From a virus, in the IMG/VR virus record IMGVR_UViG_3300028610_000087, positions 1 through 47,466 of that record: 47,466 bases of DNA; one strand, 5' to 3'. This document shows, piece by piece, positions 1-9,486 of this stretch; within the stretch, counting starts at the first letter, position 1, and each line of letters opens with the position of its first letter. The position numbers and the translations under genes are program-made. The notes below the pieces were generated by a model. That model ran no database searches. It was not told the origin of the DNA and saw only the letters and a program-made list of their open reading frames with translations.

Positions 1-144
1 ACTATTGACGTTCTCGTTTCGAGTGCTATCGCTAGGATGAACTAACATGGCTAAACTTACGCTACTTGAGATGACTCAAGACATCCTGAGTGATATGAAC
101 TCAGATGATGTAAACACTATTGATGAGACTCCTGATTCTGAGCA
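1..144. repeat. Left copy of 144-bp terminal redundancy
   Basis: Bases 1-144 are identical to 47323-47466. The repeat covers the end of one virion gene and the first 32 codons of tail tubular protein A, so it interrupts coding sequence at an arbitrary place. That pattern fits a circular-assembly overlap better than a packaging terminal repeat. It shows that the window is one complete genome unit with its ends joined. Confidence 0.95.
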
Positions 145-829
145 AGTAGCTAAGATCATCAAGAGTACTTTCTTTGAGATTATTGGTAATAAGAACTGGC
201 CTCATCTACGTGAGCTTCTAACACTTGAAGCTTCTGGAGATAACACTAAGCCTACTCACATGACTCTTCCTGAACTTGTGAAGGAGCTAGAGTTTATACA
301 CTATAATCGACGAAAGCTTTCAGATGTCAATGATAAGTTTCGTCTGATTGAGTTCAAGCATCCCGATCAGTTCCTGAGTATTACTAACGATTATAATAAT
401 AGTAATGATAACGTACAGCAAGTAACAGACTTTAGTGGTGTGTTATTTAATATCAAGAATGATATTGCTCCTGACTTCTGGACTTCATTCGACGATGATC
501 ATGTAGTATTTAATGCTTTCGATAGTGATGTAGATACTACACTACAATCTAGCAAGACCCAAGCATCTGGTTTCAAAGAACCTGCCTGGAATGCTATCGA
601 TACTTTTATCCCTGACCTTCCTTCTGAAGCATTTCCCGGACTACTAGCTGAAGCTAAGTCGGCTTGCTTCTTACGACTCAAGCAGATGCCTGATCAGAAA
701 TCAGAGCAGCAAGCTACACGTCAACGTAATTGGATGAGTCGTAAAGCTTGGAGAGTAAACGGTGGAATCAGATTCCCAGACTACGGACGTAAAACCAGAA
801 AGCAAACAACTTTTACTCAGACCGATTAG
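47..829 (+). CDS. Tail tubular protein A (gp11-like)
   Basis: 260-residue protein resembling the T7 gp11 family, which forms the upper ring of the short tail and joins the portal to the nozzle. The N-terminal stretch, with leucine and acidic helices followed by an NWPHL segment near residue 50, looks typical, as does the C-terminal MSRKAWRVNGG-type segment. The length is somewhat above T7 gp11 (about 196). It lies directly upstream of tail tubular protein B, with only a small overlapping ORF between, as expected for a podovirus tail module. The first 32 codons are repeated at the window end, so the intact gene spans the circular junction. The family call is from recognition and order. Confidence 0.8.
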   Translation: MAKLTLLEMTQDILSDMNSDDVNTIDETPDSEQVAKIIKSTFFEIIGNKNWPHLRELLTLEASGDNTKPTHMTLPELVKELEFIHYNRRKLSDVNDKFRLIEFKHPDQFLSITNDYNNSNDNVQQVTDFSGVLFNIKNDIAPDFWTSFDDDHVVFNAFDSDVDTTLQSSKTQASGFKEPAWNAIDTFIPDLPSEAFPGLLAEAKSACFLRLKQMPDQKSEQQATRQRNWMSRKAWRVNGGIRFPDYGRKTRKQTTFTQTD

Positions 830-1004
830 AGGTTGTTATGAAGTATACTGGGAAGGTGGCGGAGAAGTACCTGTCTCTTTAAGAGGCTTGTTTACTTCTA
901 CTGGGGCTACCCAGAAAGCTATTGATCTATGGCAGGCTAGCAAGTGGCCTAACAAACGACGTAAAAGAAATAAGGTAAAAGTACATGGCGAGGACATCGA
1001 CTAG
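762..1004 (+). CDS. Small hypothetical protein between tail tube genes
   Basis: 80-residue ORF with a GTG start preceded by GGAGAG at suitable spacing. It overlaps the end of tail tubular protein A by 68 bases and the start of tail tubular protein B by 20. The C-terminus is strongly basic (PNKRRKRNKVK). No family is recognised. Tight overlap with both neighbours suggests translational coupling in the tail operon. The start is uncertain, and the real protein could begin later at a non-ATG codon. Confidence 0.5.
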   Translation: MESDSQTTDVKPESKQLLLRPIRGCYEVYWEGGGEVPVSLRGLFTSTGATQKAIDLWQASKWPNKRRKRNKVKVHGEDID

Positions 1005-3198
1005 TGTAGAACGTAATACGTTCATCCGTGGCCTGGTCACTGAGGCTGGACCTCTTACATTCCCAGAGAATGCTAGTAAGGACGAACTTAACTTTATCTT
1101 GAATAAGGATGGGTCGCGTCAACGTCGTCTAGGTATGGACTATGAGACTACTGGCACTCTTGTAGATACTCTACTCTCTACCGTTATTGTAGATGGAGCT
1201 AGTATTACTTCTTTCAGGTGGGATAATGTAGGTAACGATGCACGTATCTCTATAGGCGTACTACAGATTAAAGATAAACTGTGGTTCATGGACATGACGA
1301 CTACTGCCCCATCTGCTAACTTACTTAATAGTGGATCATCTATTACTATTGCTCAGCTAGTAGATACAGAATTCTCCTATGCTGCTGTGAATGGTGTACT
1401 AGTAGTAGTTGGGGAAGGTTTAGATAATCCAGTATTTCTAGAGTATGATGAAACTACTGACACCGTAACCCAATCTCCTATTACTTTAGAAGTTCGAGAC
1501 ATCTGGGGAGTGGATGATAGTCTAGGAATCAATGAACGTATTGCTACTCTATCTGATGAACACAAATATAACCTACTAAATCAAGGTTGGGATAACGATA
1601 AGATCAATGCATTCTTTGCTAGCCAAGCAGTGTATCCATCTAATGCGGATATCTGGCTACTAGGTAAAGATTCTAATGATGATTTCGATCCTGCACTCCT
1701 AGTTAAGCAAGACTTCGGTACTACTCTATCTCCTAAAGGGCGTTTCATTATTGATGCCTTCAATCGTGGAGCAGAGAGACAAGCAGCTACATCTATCAGT
1801 GGACTGCCTACTGACGCAGAGACTGGAAACATCTCAACTGCAGCTTCATTTGCAGGACGTATATTCTATTCAGGTGTTCGTGGTAACGTATCAGTTCCTG
1901 ATGATAAGTCTCCTTCCTATTCAGGTACAGTATTCTTTAGTCAGATCATTGATAGTAATAGTAAGCTAGGATTCTGTTTCCAGGAAGGAGACCCTACATC
2001 TGAGTTCACTGCTGAGGTAGTAGCTAATGATGGCGGCACCATCCAGATCCCTGAGGCTGCAGGTATTATTAAGATCGTTCCTAAAGAGAATGTTCTTCTA
2101 GTATTCTCAGAGAATGGAGTATGGATAGTCAGCGGTAATGATCTAGGATTCACTGCTGATAACTTTGCAGTACGTAAGATCACTAACGTAGGTGCTGTAG
2201 GTGCAGAAAGTATTGTTGATGTAGATGGCACTACAATCTACTGGGCTAAGGGTGGTATCTACCAGCTCACACCTGACCAGCGCAGTGGACGGCTAGTAGC
2301 TCAGAACATCACAGAAAGAACTATCCAAACTGAATTCAATACCATCAGTACTCCTGCTAAGATCTCAGCTAAAGGTGTGTTTGATAGCTCAGCTCGTCAA
2401 GTTCGTTGGCTATATAATGATAGCCTTACGTACGACGGGACTACTAGGGTAAACTCCTACAATAAAGAATTGGTACTTGACTTTGTATTAGGTGCTTTCT
2501 ATATACTTGATATCAAAGAGATTACTGGAGGTCCTTACGTAAGTTCTTATCTACAGACTACTGACTTCCTAAGCACTGACTCAGAACAACTTGTTGTAAT
2601 AGGTCCTGACATTGTACAGATCAATGCAGTAGATGTTGTCATTACAGAATCAGTACGGTCACGAGGAACTTCTGTAACTAAGTATGTAACCATTGTTCCT
2701 GGCACTACCGACTCCTTCACTCTAAGTGCCTTTACTGATCCTGACTTCCTAGACTGGAAGACATTCAACGCAGTAGGTGTAGATGCAGCAGCATTCTTGC
2801 TGACTGGTGAAGAACTCTTTGGAGATACTCAGCGAGATAAGGGTGTAGCTTATATGACTACACACTGTCTACGTACTGAGACTGGATTCTTCTTAGATGG
2901 TAATGGAGATCTTCAACCTGAGAATGAGAGTTCTTGTTTAGTACAAGCACGATGGGATTTTGCAGATACAACTGCAGGCGGTAAGTTCGGTAAACAATTC
3001 GAAGCTTACCGACTGACTAGGGTATTCATTCCTACAGGTGTTAGTGATCCTTTTGATTATGGTCAAGAAGTAATTACTACTAAGACTAAGCTTCGAGGAT
3101 CAGGACGTGCTTTATCTGTGAGGTTCGATACAGCAGCAGGTAAAGACTTGCTACTCTTCGGATGGGGATTAGCAGTAGACGGAAATACAAAGGTGTAA
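985..3198 (+). CDS. Tail tubular protein B (nozzle, gp12-like)
   Basis: 737-residue protein of the T7 gp12 nozzle type, the lower part of the short tail. It shows the family's pattern: an early segment about sequence to be processed (PENASKDELNFILNKDGSRQRR near residue 25-45), then beta-rich repeats. A later stretch (residues about 420-460) reads as a beta-propeller/nozzle domain (VDGTTIYWAKGGIYQLTPD). Length is close to T7 gp12 (794). It follows tail tubular A, with a two-base gap to the next virion gene. The identification rests on recognition, size and order. Confidence 0.8.
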   Translation: MARTSTSVERNTFIRGLVTEAGPLTFPENASKDELNFILNKDGSRQRRLGMDYETTGTLVDTLLSTVIVDGASITSFRWDNVGNDARISIGVLQIKDKLWFMDMTTTAPSANLLNSGSSITIAQLVDTEFSYAAVNGVLVVVGEGLDNPVFLEYDETTDTVTQSPITLEVRDIWGVDDSLGINERIATLSDEHKYNLLNQGWDNDKINAFFASQAVYPSNADIWLLGKDSNDDFDPALLVKQDFGTTLSPKGRFIIDAFNRGAERQAATSISGLPTDAETGNISTAASFAGRIFYSGVRGNVSVPDDKSPSYSGTVFFSQIIDSNSKLGFCFQEGDPTSEFTAEVVANDGGTIQIPEAAGIIKIVPKENVLLVFSENGVWIVSGNDLGFTADNFAVRKITNVGAVGAESIVDVDGTTIYWAKGGIYQLTPDQRSGRLVAQNITERTIQTEFNTISTPAKISAKGVFDSSARQVRWLYNDSLTYDGTTRVNSYNKELVLDFVLGAFYILDIKEITGGPYVSSYLQTTDFLSTDSEQLVVIGPDIVQINAVDVVITESVRSRGTSVTKYVTIVPGTTDSFTLSAFTDPDFLDWKTFNAVGVDAAAFLLTGEELFGDTQRDKGVAYMTTHCLRTETGFFLDGNGDLQPENESSCLVQARWDFADTTAGGKFGKQFEAYRLTRVFIPTGVSDPFDYGQEVITTKTKLRGSGRALSVRFDTAAGKDLLLFGWGLAVDGNTKV

Positions 3199-3199
3199 T

Positions 3200-3967
3200 A
3201 TGGCAGACACAATCTTTGATGATGTCCGTGAACTTGTTGCTGCACGTACACCTGTTATCACCACAGAGCAGGCTAGGGAACGTAGACGACAAGCTCGTAG
3301 GACTATATTGGGTGAGTTTACTGACCCTACTCCACCTCCCTCACGTATTGCTCGCGACAGTACTACAGTAACTCGTAGAGAGACTGACGGAGGTGATGGA
3401 GCTGGTGAGATTTTTGATTCAGGTATGCAGACTACATTTGATCTAAATCTAGGAGTACTATCCGGCTTGAATCCTCTAGATGTTGCACGTACTGCACAGC
3501 TTAGTACTGATCCTTTTGTACAAGCAGGAGGATTTCTAGGTGGATTATTCCCAGCTCCTTTCTCGGGATTACTAGGAGGGATTGGTGGAGTAGCTGCAGG
3601 ACTGACTGAAAGAGGCAGGACTATTGATGTTCCATTCTCTAACAGAGCATTCGTAGGACTAGGTCAGGGTCGTGCTACTACTATTAGCGAACTTGCCCCT
3701 GGTGCTACATCTACAATCTCTGGAGGTGTTCGCGGTGAGACTGATGTAACTCCTGGCGGCTTCGGCACAGGTGGATTCTCTACTGCTACTCGCGAGGTAA
3801 CACCCGGTGGATTTGCTGGGGCACCCACTGCAGTAGGAGCGACTGAGTTAGCACCTGGTAGCTTTGCACCTGAACAAGAAGGCTTCGCAGATCTAGGAGA
3901 TGATGAAGGTCCTGCAGGTCCTGGTGAAGCAGGTGGTGTTGGCATGGGCGGCGGTATTGGACTGTAA
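3200..3967 (+). CDS. Glycine-rich virion protein, function unknown
   Basis: 255 residues. The N-terminal 60 are charged and arginine-rich. The middle has a hydrophobic glycine-rich segment (about residues 100-140, GGFLGGLFPAPFSGLLGGIGG) that could insert in or cross a membrane. The rest is a low-complexity run of Gly/Thr/Ala/Pro/Glu with repeated 'TPGGF'-type units. It lies between the tail nozzle and the internal virion proteins, so it is probably a small internal or ejected virion protein. No family is recognised. Confidence 0.65.
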   Translation: MADTIFDDVRELVAARTPVITTEQARERRRQARRTILGEFTDPTPPPSRIARDSTTVTRRETDGGDGAGEIFDSGMQTTFDLNLGVLSGLNPLDVARTAQLSTDPFVQAGGFLGGLFPAPFSGLLGGIGGVAAGLTERGRTIDVPFSNRAFVGLGQGRATTISELAPGATSTISGGVRGETDVTPGGFGTGGFSTATREVTPGGFAGAPTAVGATELAPGSFAPEQEGFADLGDDEGPAGPGEAGGVGMGGGIGL

Positions 3968-3979
3968 GGAGTAACACAA

Positions 3980-4474
3980 ATGGGATTTTTTAGTGGACTC
4001 TCAGGAGCCATTAGTCTCGGGTCAGCAGTTGTTGGTGCTGTATCCTCATTCAAGAGTGCTGATGCAGCAGAAGAATCTGCACGTGCTCAATCGCAGGCTG
4101 CAAATCTAGCCCGCAAACAACAAGCTATTCAAGCTTCTCGTTCACGTAGAGAAGTTATTCGTTCACGTCGTATTGCTGCTGCAGCTAACCAAGCTCGTGG
4201 TGTTGCTACCGGTACAGTAGGAAGCTCTACACTGGCTGGCGTACAAGGTGCATTGAATACTAACTTTGCATCTAATCTTGCATTCCTAGATACGAATATG
4301 GCACTAGCTACACAACGTGCTAACTTCCTGGATCAAGCACAGATCAACCAAGCACAAGCCAGTATCTTCGGTGCTAAGGCAAGCTTGGCATTCGCTGGTG
4401 CAGCCACAGCATTCAATCTTTTCGAAGGAAGCAAAGAACACGTTCAGCTTTCTAAGGTACTTCGAGGTACTTAA
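3980..4474 (+). CDS. Internal virion protein (gp14-like)
   Basis: 164 residues, alanine-, glutamine- and arginine-rich. An N-terminal glycine/serine hydrophobic stretch (residues 3-25) is followed by a long helix with many Ala/Arg/Gln, and there is another hydrophobic patch near the C-terminus. This composition, and its place before two very large virion proteins, is typical of the smallest T7 core/ejection protein, gp14, which enters the outer membrane on injection. A ribosome site (GGAG) precedes the ATG. Call by composition and order. Confidence 0.6.
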   Translation: MGFFSGLSGAISLGSAVVGAVSSFKSADAAEESARAQSQAANLARKQQAIQASRSRREVIRSRRIAAAANQARGVATGTVGSSTLAGVQGALNTNFASNLAFLDTNMALATQRANFLDQAQINQAQASIFGAKASLAFAGAATAFNLFEGSKEHVQLSKVLRGT

Positions 4475-4476
4475 CT

Positions 4477-7400
4477 ATGGCAAATGGACCGGTAGAAGTA
4501 ATCGACTCAAGTAATGTCGACACTGCTCAGTTTGCTCCTGATGCTGCAAGAGAACAGCCAGGTACTGGTGGTATCTTTGACATCATGAATGATGCTGTAC
4601 TCACTGAGCAATCTACACAACGTCATGCTCGTGACATTGCCCTGCTTCGTCAGGGTAGTGCTGAAGGTGTTGATTGGGTAACTGAGTTTGATCAAGCATT
4701 CTCTGAGATTCAGGCTGGTGCAGATCCTCAGCAGATGAAGAACAATGCTAGCTTTGAGTTCGCTCAAGCTACAGACAATCGTATCTCTACATTCATTCAG
4801 CAGAACATTACTAGTAAAGATGCTAACATACAGGATGCAGTCTCTAACGCTTTGATTAACCGTGAGTTGATTAAGCAAGAAGAGATTGATAAGGTGTTGG
4901 ACTCTGATGGCACTGAGAAAGCTATTGCTGAGATGTATGCATCTGAGACTTCATCTGAATTCCGTAAGCGTCAGGATGCTGTACGTAACTACGCACTCTC
5001 AGTAACTATGGAGTGGGCAGAAGATCGTGGTACTGGTCAAGCTGTATGGGATTGGTTGACACATGCATTCGGTCCTGATGAATTCAAGGATGCTGCTGAC
5101 CTGATAGGTAAAGGTGATTTCTTCGCCTCTGATGAGCGGCTTAGGTTGATCCAAGAGTTCCAAAGTCTAGACCCTGAATTCCAGAAGCCTGCATTCGAAG
5201 CTCTATTCCCACGTATCATAGATGCTTATGATGATAACACTGAAGCTGTTCCTGTGTTTGTGTCTACACTATTTGCACGTGATTATGTAGGTGAAGTAGC
5301 TCTTGAGGAAGCTGCAGCTGCACTTAACTTGATTGACTTCGGTACTATTGGCGCTGCTGCTACGATCAGTCTAGGTACTAGGCTGGCAGGCAGAGTTGCA
5401 AAGCCTAAGCCTCGTCAGATCTCTGACATCAAGGCTAACAATGCTGCTGGTGCTGAGCGTAGTGTACCTAAGAACTTAGAGTCTGTAGGCAACCACGATG
5501 CTGCTGCTGAGTCAGCTACCATGGCGGGGCTAGACCCTAAGTCTAGTAACTTGCTAGGCATGGCACGTCTAGATTCAGCTATGACTGCATCTCCTTTCCG
5601 TCTGGATGAAATCTCCTTGATGGGAACGTCTATCGATAACCTAGCTGATAAGATGGTGCAGATGCATCGTGCATCAGTTGAGGCTACCATTGGGCGTCGT
5701 ACTGCAGAGCTGACACAACTGCGTAAGGGAACTACAACTGATATCGCACGTAACGTAGAGGTAGCACTAGAGGAACTCCCTCGTGAGATTGCTGCACTAC
5801 GTCAGTCTATCGGTACACTAGATCGTGGTATCAAAGCTCGTAAAGGTAGGGTGAAGCAAGCTGATATTGCTGAACGTAACTTTATGCAGGTTGAGATTGA
5901 GAATCAAGCTACGATGCTACGTCGTCTTGAGACTCAGCTTATTCGTGCTGAGAAGGTTGCTGCTAAGCGTCAACGTATCGATGATCTAAACACTGAGCTT
6001 ATCACTCTACGGTCAGGTCATGTACCAGATCCTATTGCTGCAGCAGTACGTGAGGCAGTAGGTAATCAACAGACAGTGCGTGCTGGTGCCCTCATACGTT
6101 CTCCTAAGATGCAAGAGCTACGTCAGGCAGAGGCTGCTAAGCTAGCTGCTTCTACATCAGATGATGTTGCTGAAGCAGTACTGAGTCTTCGTACTGGTCG
6201 AGTAGCTGAACGTATCGTTGATGATCACCGAGCACTGGGGCTCTCTGAGGAGTTCGTAGAGGACCTTAAGAACACCTTCCGTATTCCCATTAGTGGGCTA
6301 GCAGGTCAGGTAGAAGAGATTGCTCCTGACGCTCTCACGGCTGCTGAGAGGAAGATCTCACAAGAGCGTGTGATCAATAAGATTGTACGTGAAGCTGAAC
6401 AAGCTAATGAGTCTATCCGTGTAGGTACTGTAACAGAACTGAGTAAAGATGCATTCACTGTACGCTTTACTCGTGGTGGTATTGATAACAACCTCGAATA
6501 TAAATACACCATGAGTGATACGGGTGTGTTTGAAGGTGTATCTACTGGCGCACTGAAGAATGTCAAGAGCTTCATGAAGTCAGTACTATCTCCTGAAGTA
6601 CGGTTTGCTCGAGTAGGCGGATTCACTGGTGACTTTACATTCGCTGGTGATCAAGCTGCACGTATCGGTACTAAACTACAGAAGATTGATCAAGAGATTA
6701 CTAAAGGATTCTCTGCTCAACAGCGGGAAGATCTTGACTCTCTCTTGATGGCTGGTGACGAGAACAAGCGTGTGTTCACAGTAGAGGAACTTGAAGCTGG
6801 TATGGCTGAGACTAAGTTCGCTATCAAAGCACATGAGCCTGCAGTAATTGAAGCTTACTATAAGAAGCGTGCTATGCTAGATGAGCTGCACTCACTACGA
6901 GAGCATACCATCAAGCGTCATCTTGAGTTCTTAGGCTATAAGTCAGGTAAGTATCTGGATGATGCTGGTGAGCAGGTAGACTTCCTTGCTAAGCCTCGTG
7001 ATACCTTCCGCGGTGCTGACCTAGAAGATCAGACTAGCATCTGGATTCCTAATGGCGTAGCTGCTGGCGACAGTGCCTACTCTAACATGAAGGCTATCCG
7101 CGCTAATATGGAAGTGTGGAAGAATGAAGGCTACGAGATCGTAGAGCTTCTAGAACCTCACACCTTCAAGGATGGAAGTACTGTTAAGTTCGGTCTAGTT
7201 GCTGATGGGTTCGGTGTTAAGCTTAGGGATGTTCCACAGAATGTCTTGAACTACCAGCCCGGGTATGTTCCTCGGATCTACCGTTCTGGTTATCACTTCG
7301 TTAAAGACATCACTGATCCTGCGCGTCCTCGTACACTATTCGCTACTGAGACTGCAGCAGATGCAGAGAAGTTTGCTAACCAGATGATCGACTTCATGCC

Positions 7401-9477
7401 AGGTCGTAAGCTTACCTTTAAAGCTGACCGTGAGTTGAATGCATTTGATAAGATCGTTATTGATGCTGATGAGTACGGTGGGTTGTATACTGGTTCACGT
7501 AAGGATAACCTACTCCTGGTTAAGACTACTGGTGATACATATCGTCCTGAACGTGTAGGTACTGGTGAAGCTATTCAACGGTACATGTCTAACGTCTCTA
7601 CTCTGCTACCTATGGCTGAGTATCGTACTACCATTATGCAACGCTGGGTTAACTCAGTAGAAGCACTGGCCGGTAAGACTCATAAAGGATTGATTGATAA
7701 GCGTGACCTTAACTCTCCCATCGATCTGCCTAAAGGGCAACAAGAATTGATGGAAGATGCTAGAGATTATATTACTACTCAGCTGCGTATGCAGACTAAC
7801 GACGAGAAGGCATTTAATAATCTTATGCAAACCTGGTCAGACTCCCTATTCACAGGCTCTGGGAAGACCGCTAAGGCACGTGAGCTTGCAAGGGCTGTAA
7901 CTATCGGGATGATTGACAAAGACCCGGTACAGGCCATTAAGGGCTTCACATTCAACATGCAACTAGGTATGTTCAATGTACGTCAGCTTGCAGTACAGAT
8001 CCAGAACGCTGCTATTGCATCTGCTGTAGATCCTAAGCATGCGCCTGCTGCACTGGCAGATGCTCTAGCTATGCGTACCTTCGTTCTAGGTGCACGTAAG
8101 GACTGGGATACGCTAGCTGGTGGTGCTGCTAAGATCACTGGACGTAGTAAAGAAGAACTGAAAGAGCTGGTAGACCTATTCGATAAGACTGGTCTATACG
8201 ATTCTATCAAGCGTACTGCTGACTATGATGCACAGATTGTATCAATGGGTGGCAGCACTATGGCTGGTATCCGTAAGGCTGCACAAGCTGGACGAGTCTT
8301 CTTCACTGAAGGTGAATTGATGGCACGTCTCATCTCATTCAACATTGCACGTCGTCGTCTAGGTCCTAAGGCTGGTGTGCGTGAACTGTTTGATGAACAC
8401 CTACGTCTCTCTATGAACATGCAGTCAGCTAACGCTGCTGTGTGGCAGAAGAACTGGCTAGGTATTCCCCTGCAGTACATGCAAGTATTCACCAAGTTCT
8501 ATGAGAGGGCTATCCCTGGGCTGTTGAAGAAGCCAGGAGCTAAGTGGTCACGTAAAGAGGCTGCACAAGTATTGGGTGCACAGTTCGCACTGTATGGTAC
8601 TGTAGGTGTACCTATAGCTGAAGAAGCCTATGCCTTCCTTGCTGACCAGCAGGGTAAGACACCAGCTCAGATGCAACGAGAGATGCCCCTAGTACAGGAG
8701 ATGTTCGATGAAGGTCTGACTGGTGTGATGGCTACACTGATGGGCTTTGAGAATAACTTCTCTAAAGACTTCAGTATTGTCAGTGGTACCTTCGAGAACA
8801 ATGCTACTGATCTAGCCAAGGGAATCTGGGATGCTATACATACAGGGTCTTCAGGTGTAGATGCCTTCCGGTTGTTCACAGGTCCGTCAGCTTCAATGAC
8901 TGGACGTATTGTGGATGCTGGTAGTTCTGTCTGGCAAGCAGCATATGTACTTAAAGAGACTCCTTCAGTGGAAACTCTAGGTACTCAGACGCTCAATGTG
9001 TTGGATAACTTCGCTGCTATTACATCTACCTGGTCAGCAGCCCGTAAAGCTATCTTTCTCCACGATCAAGGTATTGTAAGTAAGCGCGGCAACACTATCA
9101 TCGAGGCTGATAGGTTCTCTGATATCTCCTTGCAGACTATGTTTGCTCGTGCTATGAACTTTGAGACTGATATCGAGACCGCATACTGGGATCTTAAAGA
9201 CTTGAATCGAACATCTCGTCAGTATCAGAATCAGGACATGGCTGCACTTAAGAAAGCACAGCTACAGTTCATTCGGACTGGGGATATCAAGAGTCTTAAG
9301 GCTATTCAAGCTCACATCCTGCTAGGTAAGACACCTGCAGAACAGAGTAAGATGATGGAACGAGCTACTCTAGGCTTAACTGGTGATAGTGACTATGACC
9401 GTCAAGTAGAAACACATACGAGAGAGTATATTCTCTCAGGTGGTAGAAAGATTCTCCACCCTGCCACCGCTAATTGA
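4477..9477 (+). CDS. Very large internal virion protein (1666 aa)
   Basis: 1666 residues, the largest gene in the window and comparable in size to T7 gp16 (1318). It is mostly soluble and helical. A long coiled-coil-like, charge-rich section lies at about residues 390-520 (repeated Arg/Glu/Ala/Gln heptads), and membrane-friendly segments occur in the last third. By position and size it should be the ejection protein that forms the trans-periplasmic DNA channel. I see no transglycosylase motif here; that domain is in the next gene. No enzymatic function can be assigned. Confidence 0.7.
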   Translation: MANGPVEVIDSSNVDTAQFAPDAAREQPGTGGIFDIMNDAVLTEQSTQRHARDIALLRQGSAEGVDWVTEFDQAFSEIQAGADPQQMKNNASFEFAQATDNRISTFIQQNITSKDANIQDAVSNALINRELIKQEEIDKVLDSDGTEKAIAEMYASETSSEFRKRQDAVRNYALSVTMEWAEDRGTGQAVWDWLTHAFGPDEFKDAADLIGKGDFFASDERLRLIQEFQSLDPEFQKPAFEALFPRIIDAYDDNTEAVPVFVSTLFARDYVGEVALEEAAAALNLIDFGTIGAAATISLGTRLAGRVAKPKPRQISDIKANNAAGAERSVPKNLESVGNHDAAAESATMAGLDPKSSNLLGMARLDSAMTASPFRLDEISLMGTSIDNLADKMVQMHRASVEATIGRRTAELTQLRKGTTTDIARNVEVALEELPREIAALRQSIGTLDRGIKARKGRVKQADIAERNFMQVEIENQATMLRRLETQLIRAEKVAAKRQRIDDLNTELITLRSGHVPDPIAAAVREAVGNQQTVRAGALIRSPKMQELRQAEAAKLAASTSDDVAEAVLSLRTGRVAERIVDDHRALGLSEEFVEDLKNTFRIPISGLAGQVEEIAPDALTAAERKISQERVINKIVREAEQANESIRVGTVTELSKDAFTVRFTRGGIDNNLEYKYTMSDTGVFEGVSTGALKNVKSFMKSVLSPEVRFARVGGFTGDFTFAGDQAARIGTKLQKIDQEITKGFSAQQREDLDSLLMAGDENKRVFTVEELEAGMAETKFAIKAHEPAVIEAYYKKRAMLDELHSLREHTIKRHLEFLGYKSGKYLDDAGEQVDFLAKPRDTFRGADLEDQTSIWIPNGVAAGDSAYSNMKAIRANMEVWKNEGYEIVELLEPHTFKDGSTVKFGLVADGFGVKLRDVPQNVLNYQPGYVPRIYRSGYHFVKDITDPARPRTLFATETAADAEKFANQMIDFMPGRKLTFKADRELNAFDKIVIDADEYGGLYTGSRKDNLLLVKTTGDTYRPERVGTGEAIQRYMSNVSTLLPMAEYRTTIMQRWVNSVEALAGKTHKGLIDKRDLNSPIDLPKGQQELMEDARDYITTQLRMQTNDEKAFNNLMQTWSDSLFTGSGKTAKARELARAVTIGMIDKDPVQAIKGFTFNMQLGMFNVRQLAVQIQNAAIASAVDPKHAPAALADALAMRTFVLGARKDWDTLAGGAAKITGRSKEELKELVDLFDKTGLYDSIKRTADYDAQIVSMGGSTMAGIRKAAQAGRVFFTEGELMARLISFNIARRRLGPKAGVRELFDEHLRLSMNMQSANAAVWQKNWLGIPLQYMQVFTKFYERAIPGLLKKPGAKWSRKEAAQVLGAQFALYGTVGVPIAEEAYAFLADQQGKTPAQMQREMPLVQEMFDEGLTGVMATLMGFENNFSKDFSIVSGTFENNATDLAKGIWDAIHTGSSGVDAFRLFTGPSASMTGRIVDAGSSVWQAAYVLKETPSVETLGTQTLNVLDNFAAITSTWSAARKAIFLHDQGIVSKRGNTIIEADRFSDISLQTMFARAMNFETDIETAYWDLKDLNRTSRQYQNQDMAALKKAQLQFIRTGDIKSLKAIQAHILLGKTPAEQSKMMERATLGLTGDSDYDRQVETHTREYILSGGRKILHPATAN

Positions 9478-9486
9478 GGATAAACA